A DNA stretch of 64,000 nt from Metopolophium dirhodum (GCF_019925205.1 NC_083565.1:18566241-18630240), one strand, 5' to 3'; numbered from the stretch's first letter, positions 1 through 13,130 are shown. Notes: generated by a model from the letters alone, not told the origin. A program made the numbers and translations.

Positions 1-5
1 ACAAA

Positions 6-318
6 AACATGCCAATTTTGTTCCAATAATACGGCTTACTGAATGGTTTTAAAGCAAAATACCTTTATTAAAAGTTGTAGAGGAGAGTTATATCGTGTGA
101 CGTATAAGACTCGATTTTTGATATTTTAATTTTTTATACCAATTATTCACAAGTAAATAAGTGAAAACGCAAAACGATTTTTTCGTTTTTGAGAATTAAA
201 TATCGAAAATCGAGTCTTATACGTCACCCGATATAACTCTTCTCTACAACTTTTAATAAAGGTATTTTGCTCTAAAACCATTCTGTAAGCCGTATTATTG
301 GAACAAAATTGGCATGTT
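6..318. repeat. Palindromic fold-back element (MITE-like)
   Basis: Left arm about 6-134 is the imperfect reverse complement of right arm about 195-318. Both ends read AACATGCCAATTTTG inward, and the arms pair almost along their whole length around a roughly 60-base AT-rich loop. No ORF is present, so it is non-autonomous. I could not identify a target duplication because the left end lies at the window edge. The superfamily is unknown. Confidence 0.75.
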
Positions 319-339
319 CTACAGTAAAAAGTTTAATTA

Positions 340-600
340 CGGCCGTCATGTTCTGCTTTCGTTTCTAGCGGCAGCGTTTGTCCCCTCCTAGCTCCGACAT
401 CCAGGCTCGCCGGGCGCCGGCAGGTCAAAACCGGTCTGTTATCGGCTGTCCGCGCTTCGCACGTCATTGCATTATTTTTATATGTACCTATTATGTTCAT
501 TGTTCATATTATTATTTACGTGAAATGAAATAAAATCAAATAACTAAAATTATGTTCGATATTTTACAATGCTCCCGACCGTCCTTGCATTACCGTGACA
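340..600. other. GC-rich island without recognisable gene
   Basis: About 100 bases (345-460) are much richer in G+C than the surroundings, with CGCCGGGCGCCGG near 410-420. There is no open frame of note. It resembles the GC-rich pieces at 53750-53910 and 62880-63010, which look like parts of dispersed repeats. I see no host gene here. Confidence 0.3.
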
Positions 601-629
601 GCCACGGCTGTGAGTAAAAACTTATATTT

Positions 630-845
630 TTAGTTCCAAAAACACGGCTAACTGATTGGTTTATGAGCAAAAAACCTCAAAAGTTGAAGAGAAGAGTTGA
701 ATCTGTTGACGAATAGGACTAGATTTTTGATACTTTAATTTATTATACCAATTATTCACAAATCAAAAAAGTGAAAACAAAAAACAAAAAATGCAAAACG
801 ATTTTATGGATTTGGAAAATGAATTATCGAAAATCGAGTCCTCTA
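630..845. repeat. Degenerate second copy of the palindromic element
   Basis: This stretch repeats the order of the fold-back element at 6-318 (TTCCAAAAACACGGCTAACTG, then a GACTAGATTTTTGATA-like arm, then AAAATCGAGTCCT) with many substitutions and a shortened right arm. It is a decayed relative. The AT-rich DNA at 845-1120 shows nothing recognisable. Confidence 0.55.
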
Positions 846-1124
846 ATTTTATATAAAATATCCATAACAACCCCTTCAAAAACATTTAAACAAAATTTCT
901 ATATAATATAATATATTATTCATTGTATTAAAAATATAAGAATTTATAAAAAATAAAACTTATCTCATAAAATAATTAGTGTATTGCGAGTTGCGACATC
1001 CGACAAATAATAATTGTTTATATCATTTTTTCCAGAAAAAGTTGCATTTAAAAATATCATTGTTTGTATAAAATATAATAATATAGGTACTTAAAACTTT
1101 CAAGTACCCACGAATAATATTAGA

Positions 1125-3250
1125 TTCTGAGCGGAGCGAAAGAATGTATTGGTTTTACAATGATGTGTGTTTTTTTTTCTGTCTGTCAGCAACATTTTGG
1201 ATAGTACCTAAGCATGCTTAGATTTTTGTGATCAAAATCTTTACTGTTAAAAAAGTGAACTTAGTTGGTACTTTTGGGAGGTCAAAATTGAAAATTCCTA
1301 GTAGTTTTAGAAAGCGTCTAGATAAACTACCGACAAATTACGAAAAAACCTCTAAAAATGGGATTTTAATTTCTAACGCTTTGTTTATCACCATACCAAC
1401 GAATAAAAAAAAATAATATAAGGACTCCTCAGAATCATTTTTCGTATACAATGTTTTATCATTTTATTCAAATATAACCAGGGCTTGCATTTGAAAAAAA
1501 AATATTGTTTTACGTTATTTACAATCAAAACGTTATACAAATTTTGAGTTTATCGTTATTCAAAATTTAAACGTTATTCAACTTTTGTGTTTATCGTTAT
1601 TCAGAATTAAAACGTTATACAATTTTTGCGTTTAACGTTATTCATAATTAAAACGTTATACAATTTTTGCGTCTATCGTTATTTAATATTTAAAATCATT
1701 TAGATACCCGTTTTAAAAGTACACAGGCCGCAATTAAAAAGTATATGACTATGACCTTTTTTGGGGACATAATTTTCCTATTCTGAGTTTTAAGTAGGTA
1801 TTGTGTAATTTTATTTATTTAATTAAATGGGTTAGATAACCCAATTACATATTATTTACAAAATATAGAGTACAGTGATACAGATTAAATTACAATATAC
1901 ATAGATCGTAAAGAAATGGAAACAAAATAAATGATAAAACAGTATGATGATAATTAATCTTAAGTTATAAGTGATAATGTATTATTGAATTTAATAAATT
2001 GCCTAGGCTCTAAGGACTTTATTATAAAATAATAAATATAAAATATACAATTACTCAAACACTGACGACTGAACAAATCTGAGCAAACTGATCACCGAAC
2101 ACAATAGTTGAATAACTTGAATGGTATAAATTCCGACCGTAGTACAGATAGTACAGTACAATATTATCAGAGTATCACTATTATTAGCTATTGGTAATTA
2201 AATTATTCTATTAATACCTTCTTATTAAATTTTAAAATAAATCTAATACGGGATCTCCCGGATAGGCCGGATACGGGATAAAATTAATTCTTGGATCGAA
2301 TAAATAATTGAATAATACTAAGTATTATTAAATAATTGGAAATTAATTATTTTGTTTAATGGAATACAATATATACCGTTTTGCGTTATGTTTTGTTTAA
2401 TGATATATCATATATTTTGTTAAACGTTACGTTTTGTTTTGTGTTATTTATTTATTTATGTTTATCGTTTTTCGTTATAATTACGTTTACAAATTTCAAT
2501 CGTTTTTTATCAAATATAACGTTATAATCATAACGTTATTATAACGTTTGCAAGCCCTGAATATAACACATCCATTACAACTACTGTACAGCAGAGTGAT
2601 ACCCACAACCCACTTGTCCACCATTATTTTAAATTATAACAAAATATGAATTTCTAAATACAATATAATTTTCACATTTTCACATTTTTCAGCGAAATTA
2701 TCAAAATTCTAACTTCATACGCACATAAAACATTATTTTGGATTCACGCTCAATTTCTTTTTATTTCCATTAACAATAACTGTCAACTATATTATGAGTA
2801 TCCGTTTATTAAATTTAAGGTATAACTATTTATCGAAAATAGATTAAAAAAACCTTAAACAATCAAATATTTGTCATGGCTATAGCTAAAACCGCTCAAA
2901 AAGATGCAAAACATTTTGAATATTACATTTGTTAAATTCTCATATAAATATTTGGTGTAAATTTAAGGTATCTACGGTTATTATTTTTTGATTTAAATCA
3001 AAAAAATAAATCAATTTTATCAAAAACTAGTTTTCCTGAATAATCCTCGTTTTTCCTTTGTGACTATGTATTTTTAATATTTTTAACTGCCAATGTAATA
3101 ATATATTACGAGTCTTGTATTAAATGTTCAAGCTTTTTGACCCAACGAATAAAATGTTATTGACATTTATAGAAAAAAAAACTAAAAATGGTGGGCAAGT
3201 GGGTTTCGCTCTGCTGTACCTACAGTAGGTTACACGTGAGTCACGGTAAT
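1125..3250. repeat. Copy of an abundant dispersed repeat, split by a transposon
   Basis: The segment starts with the signature ATTCTGAGCGGAGCG and ends with the other end signature (GTGGGCAAGTGGGTTTCGCTCTGCTG) of the repeat seen at 3185-5385, 20040-20965, 44080-44590 and 55190-55360. The half ending CAAATATAAC at 1478 continues at 2560 with ACATCCATTACA, as in uninterrupted copies elsewhere. The 1479-2559 element therefore jumped into it. A 62-codon open frame at 1228-1416 has no recognisable domain and falls inside the repeat. Confidence 0.6.
1479..2559. mobile_element. Non-autonomous hAT-like DNA transposon
   Basis: The left end is CAGGGCTTGCA and the right end is the inverse, TGCAAGCCCTG. 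It is flanked by perfect 8-bp direct repeats AATATAAC (1471-1478 and 2560-2567). The CAGGG terminus and 8-bp duplication fit hAT. Near both ends the motif AACGTTATWCAA and its complement are iterated (1515-1690 and 2370-2550), giving subterminal repeats. No transposase is encoded. The insertion split an older dispersed repeat. Confidence 0.8.
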
Positions 3251-5385
3251 ATATGGTGTAAAATTTGAATTCAATGATAATATAATATATGAAAAACAAT
3301 TTTAAGCGAAGACGATAAGTCAGCCTATGATATTACTAAATATATTTGATGATATTATTGTGAATAAAGTAATTTATATTTAACATATTTGCGTGGAACC
3401 TTGTTTTAAATTTTCAATCCTTAGCTATAAAAGTTGAACGTCTTATAAATTTTTAACTACAAAGTAACTATGAAATTTTTAATTTGATACATTTTTTCAA
3501 AATTGGAACTTTAAATAAGTACTTAGGTATAAAAAAATGTGTGTGCCTATATATTTTTAATATTTTTCAACTACTATTATAACAATATATCATATATTAC
3601 TTGCATTACATTTTCACGCTTTTTTACCCAACAAATACAATTTTATTAATATTTATAGTCTATAGAAAAAAAAACTAATAAAATTGAAAACTGACAATGT
3701 CCGTTAAAAGTTCAAAAAGAGTCAAAATATTTTTTTAAATTTTATAGTGTATAGAAAATAAAAGTATAACATTCAGTAAAATGTTCATACAGTTCTTTAT
3801 TTTTGAATAACAACAAAATAACAAAACCGCTACATGAGAAATCGAGTGAAAATCCAATATTGTAAAAATATGAACTTAATTAAACGCTCATAAAAATTTA
3901 TTTTAATTTGTTTGTAGACATTTTTAGATTCTCAGTGGAACGATGAATGTATTGATTTTACAATTATGTGTTTTTGTTATTTTTTATTTTTTTTTGTGTC
4001 TGTGTGACTGTGTACACGATAAGTAGTCGAAATAATGCTTCGATTTTCAACTTCAGTATCTTGTTTGATTGGAAAGTGAATATTGTTGGCGCATTGGGAG
4101 GTCAAAATTTAAAATTCCCAAAAGCGCCCGGAAAAACAAAATAAAAATTAAGGAAAAACGGGAATTTTTACGCAAAATCAGATTTTGACAAAATCGACTG
4201 TGGTTTTTTATGTAACTTTAAAACAAATGACCATTCACTGGTTGTTTATATTTGCATTTTCTATACACGATAAAATTTTCAAAATATTTGGATTTATTTT
4301 AAACTGTTTAGGGACATTTTCAGTTTCCAATTTTATTAGTTTTTTTTCCATGAATGTCAATAAAACTTTATTTGTAGAGTAAAAATACTTGAAAATTCAA
4401 TACAAGGCTTCTACTATATTGTTACATTGACAATTGAAAAATATTAAACATCCTTAGTCACAGTTTTTTTTATAAGCGTTTAAAGTTAAAATCTTGACAA
4501 AATATGGAAAAATCACGAAAATTAGCAAATTATTTTGAATTGTGAATTCATAAAAACTGTTCTCTTTAAATCTAAGATTTTAAAATGTAATACATGATTC
4601 CTCATAAGTTTGTCTACCGTTGTCAAAAAAAAAAAATGTCTACAAACAAATCATAATATATTTTTATGAGCGTTTTAAATTTTTATGTTTATATTTTTAC
4701 AACATTGGATATTCACTCGATATCTCATGTAACGATATTCTTATTTTGTTGTAATTAAGAATCGTATGACAATAGATAGGTACTTGAAAATTTCACCAAA
4801 TGTTTATATTAGCATTTTCTATACACGATAAAATTTTGAAAATAATTTGACACTTTTTGAGCTGTTTACGGACGTTGTCAGTTTTCAATTTTTTTAGTTT
4901 TTTTTTCTATAAATATCAATAAAATTTTATTTGTTGGGTAAAAAAGCGTGAAAATTTAATATAAGGCTCCTGATATATCATTCTAATAGTAGTTAAAAAA
5001 TATTAAAAATACATAGGCACATTTTTTTTTTATAAGCATTTAAAGTTCAAATTTTGACAACATTTATCAAGTTTATTATTTATTAATTATTTTGTAGTTA
5101 AAAATGTATAAAATGTTCAACTTTTATGGCTAAGGATTGAAAATTTAAAAAAAGGCTCCACGTAAATAGGTTATATTATATAAATTACTTTATTTACAAT
5201 AATATCATCAGATATACTTGATATTATCATAGGCTGACTGATTGTTTTCGCTCAGCATCATTTTTCTTATACAATGATATTATATTATTGAATTCAAATT
5301 TAACACCATCCATTACAGTGACCCACTTGTAACCTACTGTTCAGCAGAGCGACATCTACTTACCTACCTTTTTTTTGATTAAGGT
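3185..5385. repeat. Two head-to-head copies of the abundant dispersed repeat
   Basis: From 3185 the sequence runs through the signature GTGGGTTTCGCTCTGCTGTA toward GATTCTCAGTGGAACGATG near 3930. A second copy reads in the opposite direction and ends at CAGCAGAGCGACATC near 5345-5357. Together they form an inverted pair with arms near 1 kb. Only short frames such as 4185-4382 occur, none with a recognisable domain. The repeat appears to lack coding capacity. Confidence 0.6.
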
Positions 5386-6890
5386 TGACAAACTTATTAA
5401 TAATCTTGTATTACATTTTCAAATCTTAAATTTAAAAAGAAAATATTTTGTGAATTCTCAACTCAAAATAATTTGATAATTTTCGTGATTTTTTGTATTT
5501 TATCAAGATTTTAACTTTAATTGCTTTTGAAAAAAAAATTCTGACTAAGGATTTTAAATATTTTTCAAATGTCATTGTAATAATATAGTAGGAGCCTTGT
5601 ATTAAATTTTCAAGCTTTTTTACCCAAAAAATAAAGTTTTATTGTCATTCATAGAAAAAAATACTTATAAAACAAGATTCCACGTAAGTATTTAAAATGT
5701 TTATTGATATGTTAATGTTATCATTGAATAATAAAACCAATATTTTACGAATGTATTACCATAATACATATACGTAAGTATAAAAATAAATACATAATAG
5801 CATTGATTAATTAATATAATCAATGATAATAGACGTATGTTTATATTGATATTTTTACAAACTAAATATAAATCGTAAGTTATTGTACGTAAAATAGTGT
5901 TAACTCGAATACTTAAAATGTTTGTACAACAATTATTAAAGGTACGGTATAAACTATATTTTCTAGCCTATTTTCTAACCTACATAATATTGTTAATTGT
6001 TGTGTACAAATAGGTATACTATTGGGCAGACAGTGGCTTTGATTAAAAAATGGTTAGTGTATAAGAGCGCTGAGCGAATATTTAAAATATTATGGCGGCA
6101 ATGCATTTATGTGCATGAATTTTATTTCGAAGGGAATACGTCACGGAAGAACGTTCCCGAACAACGCTCCCGAACTTGACAACTCGTCGGCTGGTACACA
6201 GCTATGAATAGTGGGCGCGGCTTAAACGTCGCGTGCTTGCAGATCGCGAAAACACCTAACAGCGCATTCTCTTGGCCATTGCATGGTGTCGTTTGCCCGT
6301 GTGGCGTCCTCTTAATTTAAAATCAAATATTCTGATAATAATCTTTTATTTAAGAACAAAAAGTAGAAATTGAAAAATAATATAAATTAATTAATAATAA
6401 TAATAATAATAAATACACTTTTTTGCACTGAGCCGGGCTCGGACTGGTGGCTGCGCGCGTCGTAGCCAACTGTGTGACCTTTGTACCACACTGCCAGTGA
6501 CTAGTTTGGGCTACACTTACAGCCGCAGTCTCAATTTATCTGGCAACGACTGTAACTAATCTGCCGTGTACTGAGCTAGATCCTACGGCGAACACTGTAA
6601 GTGAATCTTGGGTACAGGAAACAAGGTCAACAATGAATCAATGAACCTGCCAACGAGATATCACAAAATACGATCAGAAAAACTACTGCGCACACAACGA
6701 ATATGAAGACCAAATATCCACAAGAACAGTAACAATCTTATTAGAAACTTACCCGAATATAGTCGGATAGCCCTATTCAGTGACACCCCTCGGTACACTC
6801 CGTGCATATTAGGTATGAGCAAAATATATTCACCGTATTGTAAAATATAGGGTCGCATTTAATAACTGGCCGACGACATAGGGATAAAAA
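5386..6890. other. Intergenic stretch with short GC-rich islands
   Basis: It holds AT-rich repeat remnants (5386-5700), a GC-rich island around 6110-6300, a TAA microsatellite near 6385-6412 and a second GC-rich island at 6430-6600. A 60-codon plus-strand frame at 5997-6179 has no recognisable domain. The part from about 6570 to 6890 is homologous to 21420-21720 in gene B and 30900-31080 in the tandem array, so it is intronic sequence of the micro-exon family. The missing 3' exons of gene A should lie here or further left, but I could not find them. Confidence 0.4.
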
Positions 6891-6901
6891 CCCGTGATGA
6901 C

Positions 6902-9380
6902 TAGATGGTAGGACCTCGACAGCTAACAAAATAAAATGTCGACATTATATTAACGAGAAATAAATTTAAATAAATGTATTTTTAAACGACAAGGATGTTT
7001 GAAGGTTGAGGCGTCCTCTAAAAATTAAAACTAAATAATTGAGTTTGGGGTAGATTTAGTGTCGCCAAGCTTTTAATGAATGCTAATTGCTAATCGACGA
7101 CAATGATTATCTAAATAAGGTAGTATTTAAAATATTTTATCATCTTGTTTGCACAGTGTATACCTCCTATGATTCAATATTTAAATACAAAAATTATAAA
7201 AAACAAACGTATACTAACTTATACGTTCAACTTCCGCTCGCCAACCTTGTGCATTGGTATATTCCCCTAAATTACAGTAAGTACATTGTTTATTGTAAAA
7301 ACTATTGACTTCACCCGATTTTAAAGAATGTTGAAGGATGAATGTATATGGCACTTATATTACAATATATTGTACTGCCTTAAGGTTCCCCCAGACTGCA
7401 GAAGTGGCGCAGTGGCATTAAATTGCGGCAGGACAAATTTCACACCCACTGCCACCGCCAACGCTAGTGTGTGGGGACCTTTAGAAGGTGAACTATGATG
7501 GTACAATAAAGTAAGGATGAAGAAACTAAAGTTGACATTAATTATGAGTATAAATCACACATCGCAAGGTTACATTAAATAGGGCCAATAAAAGTTATTG
7601 GCCGATCACTTCGTGACGTGTTTCTCGCATTGTGCTGAAATCGTTGGTTTTTTAATCATACAAAGAATTGTATTTATATTTATATTTATAAGAATATCAT
7701 AACACCATTAGGTATAAACAGTGAATGAAATTCCATTAACAATTGTTTTGATATCCAATTTTAAATCTAAAATTAAATACTTGCAACTAGGTTTTTGTTT
7801 CATTAAACCACTTTCAACCATTTGTTCTGTAATGATATTTAAAAAAAAAACGAACATTAATTATAATATTTACAAAATTGTCAACTGATATAGATACTAT
7901 ATATAAATATTATGAATTTAATGTTATACCAATATGAAATTAAACGAGTACATATAAAAGTTAAATTAGACATAGGTAGGTACATTATTATAGCTATGTT
8001 ACAGACTTACTTACAGTAAATAGTTATTATTATATTTTATAACTCACGTCAAAAAGTATCCGGTTATAAATATTAATTTATTTAAGCACATAGTATTAAG
8101 TTTATTGTAACAAACAATAAAATAATTGATCTAACTGTATATAAAAAATGTTAACATGTCTACTGAAGTGTTAGAGCCTTTTTTATTGATATCCAACTGA
8201 CATTCTTAGTCACTGTATCACATTAAGATTAAAGTGAAACACACTGTATATAAACATGTGTAGGAAATTATAGATGTTGTATCGTAAAATATGTATAATA
8301 ATTATACTTACGGACACAATCATCTTGAGCTTGATATAAAACAATATTAATGATTAGTAAAAAAATATGTTATATTTCAATAAATATGATGTTTTGAAAT
8401 GGTTTACTTTGAAGATGACTTAACACCCCGATTTCAAACGTGATAAAACACAGATACTTACGTTTGTGTTCAACAGAATCAATTTTATGATGTTCGTTTT
8501 AATATAAGATCAAATATACCTGAGTTATATAATTTAAATACAACACTAATATCTAGGGTAATTTATACGAGTTTATTGATATATAGATATTCCAATATTA
8601 AAGCAATAGTTATGAGCATTTTTTCATTATAATATTTTTCATGATAATAAATTTATAACTAATTCAAACATTTGTAATGAACGAGATGGTAATATAATAT
8701 TGTTCTGACCTTGAACCTTTGTATGTTGTATAGTAAAATATTATAAGTATTATTTGGATACAATATTTTTATTGAGGTTATCACGTAAGGATAAACCCAT
8801 TCACCGCCAGGACAAAAACCCGGGTTTGGCCGTTTTACGCGTAAACTAACAAAATTATTTAAATCATGAGATTAAATAAAATAAAATATTAAAAAGTCAA
8901 AATCAAAAAAGTGCTCTGTGTGTCTAATTAAAAAAAAACAGATTTATGATATATGTATTATCTCAGGAGATATCGCAATGAGTAAATCCTCGGGGGACAT
9001 CCTGTATTTTTATCCGAAATAATTAATGTTTACTAAAATAATTTCATTTTTCAAAATTGATCAGTGTTGAAGCTGATAACTATTATACACCGACACACAC
9101 AGACACGCACTCTCTCATGTATAACTCCGTAATACCTGTTATGTACGTTTGTATAATCTTTTTCTAGTAAATTATTTATTTTTTATTTTTAACAGTAATT
9201 TTATGAATTTTGTGACAATTATGGATTTTCTTCCTATAATTCTCCATAGTCATTACTCTATGATCCATTGTATAAAGTAAAAAAAATATATAAATATAAG
9301 TACTCACGTCCAGCCCATATTATTTTACTAATACAACCAAGTATAAAAATAACAGTTAACATATGAATATTTCTGACCAT
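6902..9380 (-). CDS. Micro-exon secreted protein gene A (3' end not found)
   Basis: Spliced minus-strand gene. Exon 1 (9308-9380) encodes a signal peptide, MVRNIHMLTVIFILGC followed by ISKIIWAG, and ends at a GTGAGT donor in phase 1. Further exons with AG acceptors and phase-1 ends are 8520-8552 (33 nt), 8312-8329 (18 nt, QDDCV), 7785-7826 (42 nt, donor GCAAGT), 7246-7266 (21 nt, EYTNAQ) and tentatively 6902-6922. A segment matching a gene B exon, 7078-7110, has lost its donor (AT for GT). The 24-nt, 39-nt and terminal exons of the other paralogues were not found, so this copy may be truncated. Expected role: a small secreted protein, possibly a salivary effector of the bicycle type (inference). 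Introns are closely similar to gene C. No homology search was possible. Confidence 0.6.
7383..7480. mobile_element. Small TIR element (MITE) in gene A
   Basis: The ends are AGGTTCCC and GGGGACCT in inverted orientation, enclosing a GC-rich, imperfectly palindromic 98 bp, flanked by TTA on both sides (7380-7382 and 7481-7483). A TTA duplication would suit a PIF/Harbinger-type MITE. A paralogous copy sits at the matching place in gene B (22265-22361), so the insertion predates the A/B duplication. Confidence 0.65.
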
Positions 9381-9440
9381 ATTTGTATCAATAATATTAA
9401 CAGCGTTGAATACAATTGAAAGGACCATATAAAATCTTGT
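9381..9440 (-). promoter_or_regulatory. Core promoter of gene A
   Basis: On the minus strand a TATA-like GATTTTATATGG (plus coordinates about 9425-9436) lies about 50 bases upstream of the ATG. The short leader TTCAACGCTGTTAATATTATTGATACAAAT precedes the start. The same arrangement is found in front of genes B, C, D and E and at 43320-43375. Farther upstream, the block TGCACCGGAGTGAATCACTA (about 9835-9854) is also shared between paralogues. Confidence 0.6.
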
Positions 9441-9859
9441 CTGGCTTTAGTATTTAAAGGAATATTGAGCAAATACAAAACAAACCAAGTGTTTTCATAA
9501 ACAATTGAATAAACAACCTACTCTAGAAAACTGTAGTGAATAATGTTTGATTTTTCTGTAGGCATATTATGTTCTACATTCACTAAATAATTTGTTGTTC
9601 ATTTAGGACAAAGTGTACGAGAAAATTCGTTTTTAGACACTAACAAACTCTCAAAAATTCATGTGATATGTCGCTTTAATTGTTATGAACTTATGGGTAT
9701 CAAACTGTATGAATACTATAGGTATACACTATATGTCTATATCCATACGCACAAACATCTTAACATTTGGTTCAAAGTACAAAACAAAAACGCAAAAAGC
9801 ACTTACAATTAGCCAAGTAAAATTTGTTAAATGTGCACCGGAGTGAATCACTAGGTTAG

Positions 9860-12360
9860 GTTTGGTAACACGATTGAGAACGCTCCATATTTTATTATTT
9901 TTCCAACGTTGCCAAATTTAATCCAATGATAATTTTAGTACGATAATCTGTTGATATTAAAACATCCATTACTAAAATATGTTGTAGTTCAAATTCTAAT
10001 TTAAATTCAAGAAGAAAAAATATTGATGTGGGTATTGATAACAAAATTGATGAATAGCAGGGTCAAGTTATTAAGGATGATATGTCTATGACCTATAGTA
10101 ATAGGTTAAGTAGATTTGGGAGCTTACATTATTTGAAAATATTAGTAGGTAATTACCTACTATCATTTGTAAAAATGATTTAAGCATAATGAATTCTACA
10201 TCTAATATTACATATATCCTAGTTTATAAAATCATATTTAAGGATTATTATCCTTAGTATGAACATTAAAATAAATCACAAACTACTTTTTAGAAGTTTG
10301 AGTAAAATACATCAATATTTTAATGAGAATCACCCACTAAATAAGGGGGATTTTCATTTGAAAAATTGAAGTTGTCATCGCCACAGGGGTACTCCTTTAG
10401 TACTCGGCCTGTGATGCCGAGTTGTATTTGATATAAATAAAAATAAATAAAATATATGCCTAATAAATAATATAATAATTATAATGTAGCTAAGTATTAC
10501 AACATGTTATGTACATAATTTATCTTTCTTACTAGTTATTATATTTATTATTTTTTTAATAGCTTAAATTAATTTTGTAGTCACAACATTTATAAAAGTT
10601 TGCTCATAAATATTTCATATTGTAACGTAGTAGTTAGAATTTCATAAAAATTTTTCTTTTGTAATCTAAGATTTTAAAATGTAATACAAGATTCATTATA
10701 AGATTGTCTACATTTATCAAAAAAGAATGTCTACTGGAAAGTCAAATTAAATTTTTATGTGCTTTTGAATTTTTACTGTATTGGTTATTCACTCGATTTC
10801 TCATGTGGTGATTTTCTTCTTTTGTTGTAATTGGAACACGTAGAACTGTATATACTTGAAAATTACACCATATGTTTATTAATGTAATGCCACTATGTAA
10901 ATAGTAACTAAGATGTGTTAACTAATGTCCTCTGCTGCTGAGTTGTATTTGATATTTTGATATAAATAAAAATTAAAAATAAATAATATAATAAACTAAT
11001 AACTATAGTATTATAGCTATTACAACCAGGGACTGGAGGCTTTTGAATTTATCAGTATCGGTTCCGGTACCGGTTCTCCAAAACAAAATAATGGTTCCGG
11101 TTCAGTTCTGTTTCTTTGATGAAAAAAAATAAAGGTACCGGTTCCAAATAATTTCAGTTCCAGTTCCCGTAATATCGGTAGCGAAAAGTATAATATTTTT
11201 AAATACAAATGACATTCAATCTAATTAATGATATTGATTTGGCAATTGAATCGTTGTCGGAATACTTACCAGAAGAATTCAACCCTTGCAAATCGGTTTG
11301 AAGAAAATTGAGTTGTACAAATTCATAGATATAGAAGAGTTCGTAAATTACCTTTATTTTCACATAATATTTGGATCATGTATAATAGAGATTTGAATGG
11401 AAAAAACAAAATCAAAAGAAAAAAGATGCAAAGTGAAGTAAAAACATGGATATGGGTTTTTTATTTTGTTCACCATTGTCTCTAACGGTACCTATATAAT
11501 TTTTAAAGAAAATTTAATAATTAGGTAGGTACGACATGGTAACTAACCTTATACGACCCTATAAAATAATTAGGATACATATTTATAAGATATTGGACTT
11601 TCCCATAGTTTAATGTTGTTTGCTGATAAAAATAAATAATTTAAACCAAAATGTGTTTCATGACCACCGTTCTTATATAAAATAAGAATTATGCATATTT
11701 TTAGATTTTTGAAAATTTGTTATAACATTTTGATTCTAAATAACGATCAATACAAAAGTTGTAACATAAACGAATTATTTTTTTCAAATGTAAGACCTGA
11801 TTGTAACTTATTATGACATAGGTATTGGGATAATATAATAATAATAATAATATATTATAAATAATTTGTTAACCAATATATGGTGACAGAGATTTCTTAA
11901 ACTTCCAGGGGCATGGCATGTACATTGTATTCGTTAACAAGAACTTTTTGGGGGCCCCGTAGAACTACATTTTTTTGTATACCTATACCTAAATAATTCA
12001 TATTTTACAATACCTATAACAATTTAAGACCACATGTGTTTACTGATTATGTGAGCTGGAACTGGGTACTAAGCATTTGTTTCGTACAATTTTGTTTTAA
12101 AATCAAATTAGTTTTTTATTGAATACATAACATATTATATACATTAAAATAAATCAACACTCCTATACATTTAAATTTAATGTACCTCAAGAGATATTTT
12201 GATTTTAATTGACTCTAATATTAAAAATATCAGTGTAAAACGAATTCTGCTTCATGTACAATTTGCTATGTTATGTATAATAAGAGATCAAAACTACATT
12301 AAAAATCCTCAATAATTTGCAGTTACAAGGAAAGGATGACTTACAAATTTTGAATTCATG
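9860..12360. other. Duplicated 5' flank of gene A with LINE tails
   Basis: No gene is recognised. 9860-10370 matches 45244-46045, and 10570-11180 matches 46060-46730. 11800-12340 matches pieces at 43570-43870, 44600-45180 and 49850-50250. 10371-10460 and 10905-10990 look like 3' ends of LINEs (GAGTTGTATTTGATATAAAT followed by A-rich tails). 11028-11180 is a GGTTCC-rich repeat starting CCAGGGACTGGA, also present at 46566-46720. Position 10220-10240 is the empty site for the SINE found at 45627. Confidence 0.65.
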
Positions 12361-12371
12361 CTTAAAAATAC

Positions 12372-13130
12372 TTACAAATACGGGTCGGTTGATGCTGGAG
12401 TGAGGGGGCGTGAGTTCAGCACGGCTTCAACTCGACACAATACGGTTGTAAATTCTTCGTACGTGAACTCGTGAGCACCCATGATTCGGACGAGCAGTCG
12501 TTTACACGAGCGTACTGCGGCCTCCCACAACCCACCAAAATGTGGTGCACTGGGGGGATTAAACTTCCAGTCGCAGTAGGACTTCCCCAATGTAATAATC
12601 GATTGTGCGGCTGGGTTATTAATCAGCTGACGCAATTGCCTGTCGGCACCAACAAAATTTGTTCCACAGTCAGAATAGACCGTCGTAGGCAGGCCGCGCC
12701 GAGCGACGAACCGGTCGAAGGCGGCGAGGAAGGCCGGAGTGGACAAATCTGATACTAATTCCAAATGGACGGCCTTGACGCTCATACATACGAATACGGC
12801 TATATACGCCTTGTACGTCCTAGATTTTCGTAATTTATTGTCACGCATGGGTATAGGCCCGGCGTAGTCAACACCGACGTAAGAAAACGGACGACATTGC
12901 AACACCCGCGATTCTGATAGATCTGCCATGACCGGCGTGGGGACGGACGCGCGGAGACGCACGCACCGTGTGCATTGACTAACGACAGAATGGATAACGG
13001 AACGCAGCGACACAATCCAGTATTGCCGATGTATCAAGGAGGTCATTACCCGTGGTCCCGAGTGACCAGTGATTTTGTGCCAGAATGTAAAACGAATTAT
13101 TTTGTACAATAATGTAAAACGAAAAAGCAA
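12372..13130 (-). pseudogene. BEL/Pao retrotransposon integrase fragment
   Basis: A 257-codon open frame on the minus strand encodes a BEL/Pao-type integrase. A zinc-binding region comes first (FWHKITGHSGP, then CTRC). The catalytic core follows, with Asp in GVDYAGP, Asp in YSDCGTNFVG and Glu in GLWEAAV, so the D,D,E triad is present. AYIAVFVCMSVKAVHLE is typical of the family. The frame breaks off after NSRPLTPASTDPYL. Its first ~19 codons (13085-13145) are not integrase but flanking micro-exon-family sequence. There are no LTRs, gag or RT, so it is a doubly truncated insertion in a duplicated 3' block. Confidence 0.85.

Noticed and set aside
1500..1690. Regularly spaced AACGTTAT repeats as a CRISPR-like or satellite array
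   Set aside because: They are the subterminal repeats of a DNA transposon with proven 8-bp target duplication, and the spacers are not unique sequences.
5997..6179. 60-codon plus-strand frame as a host gene
   Set aside because: There is no recognisable domain, splice context or paralogue. It is inside a GC-richer island of unknown origin.
6585..6600. CACTGTAAGTG as an intron donor on the plus strand or an acceptor (CTTACAG) on the minus strand
   Set aside because: Both readings are possible in A and B, but the tandem units have CCGTAAATG and lose the acceptor. No exon on either strand is kept across copies.
7628..7652. Conserved 25-nt segment after ATTTCAG (CACAATGCGAGAAACAC...), also at about 22492, 40955 and 56456, looking like another micro-exon
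   Set aside because: In phase 1 the gene E copy gives an immediate stop. Using it needs phase 2 in and phase 0 out, which cannot join the next phase-1 exon. Candidate donors (GTGATC, GTTATA, GTGTAT, GTCACC) are weak.
8180..8260. Exon following the conserved GTGATACAG acceptor (also near 23205, 41540 and 62215)
   Set aside because: No donor gives a consistent phase-1 exon in A, B and C, and gene E lacks the acceptor. It is kept as conserved intron sequence only.
12471..12752. 93-codon plus-strand frame as a gene
   Set aside because: It is the antisense shadow of the BEL/Pao integrase.
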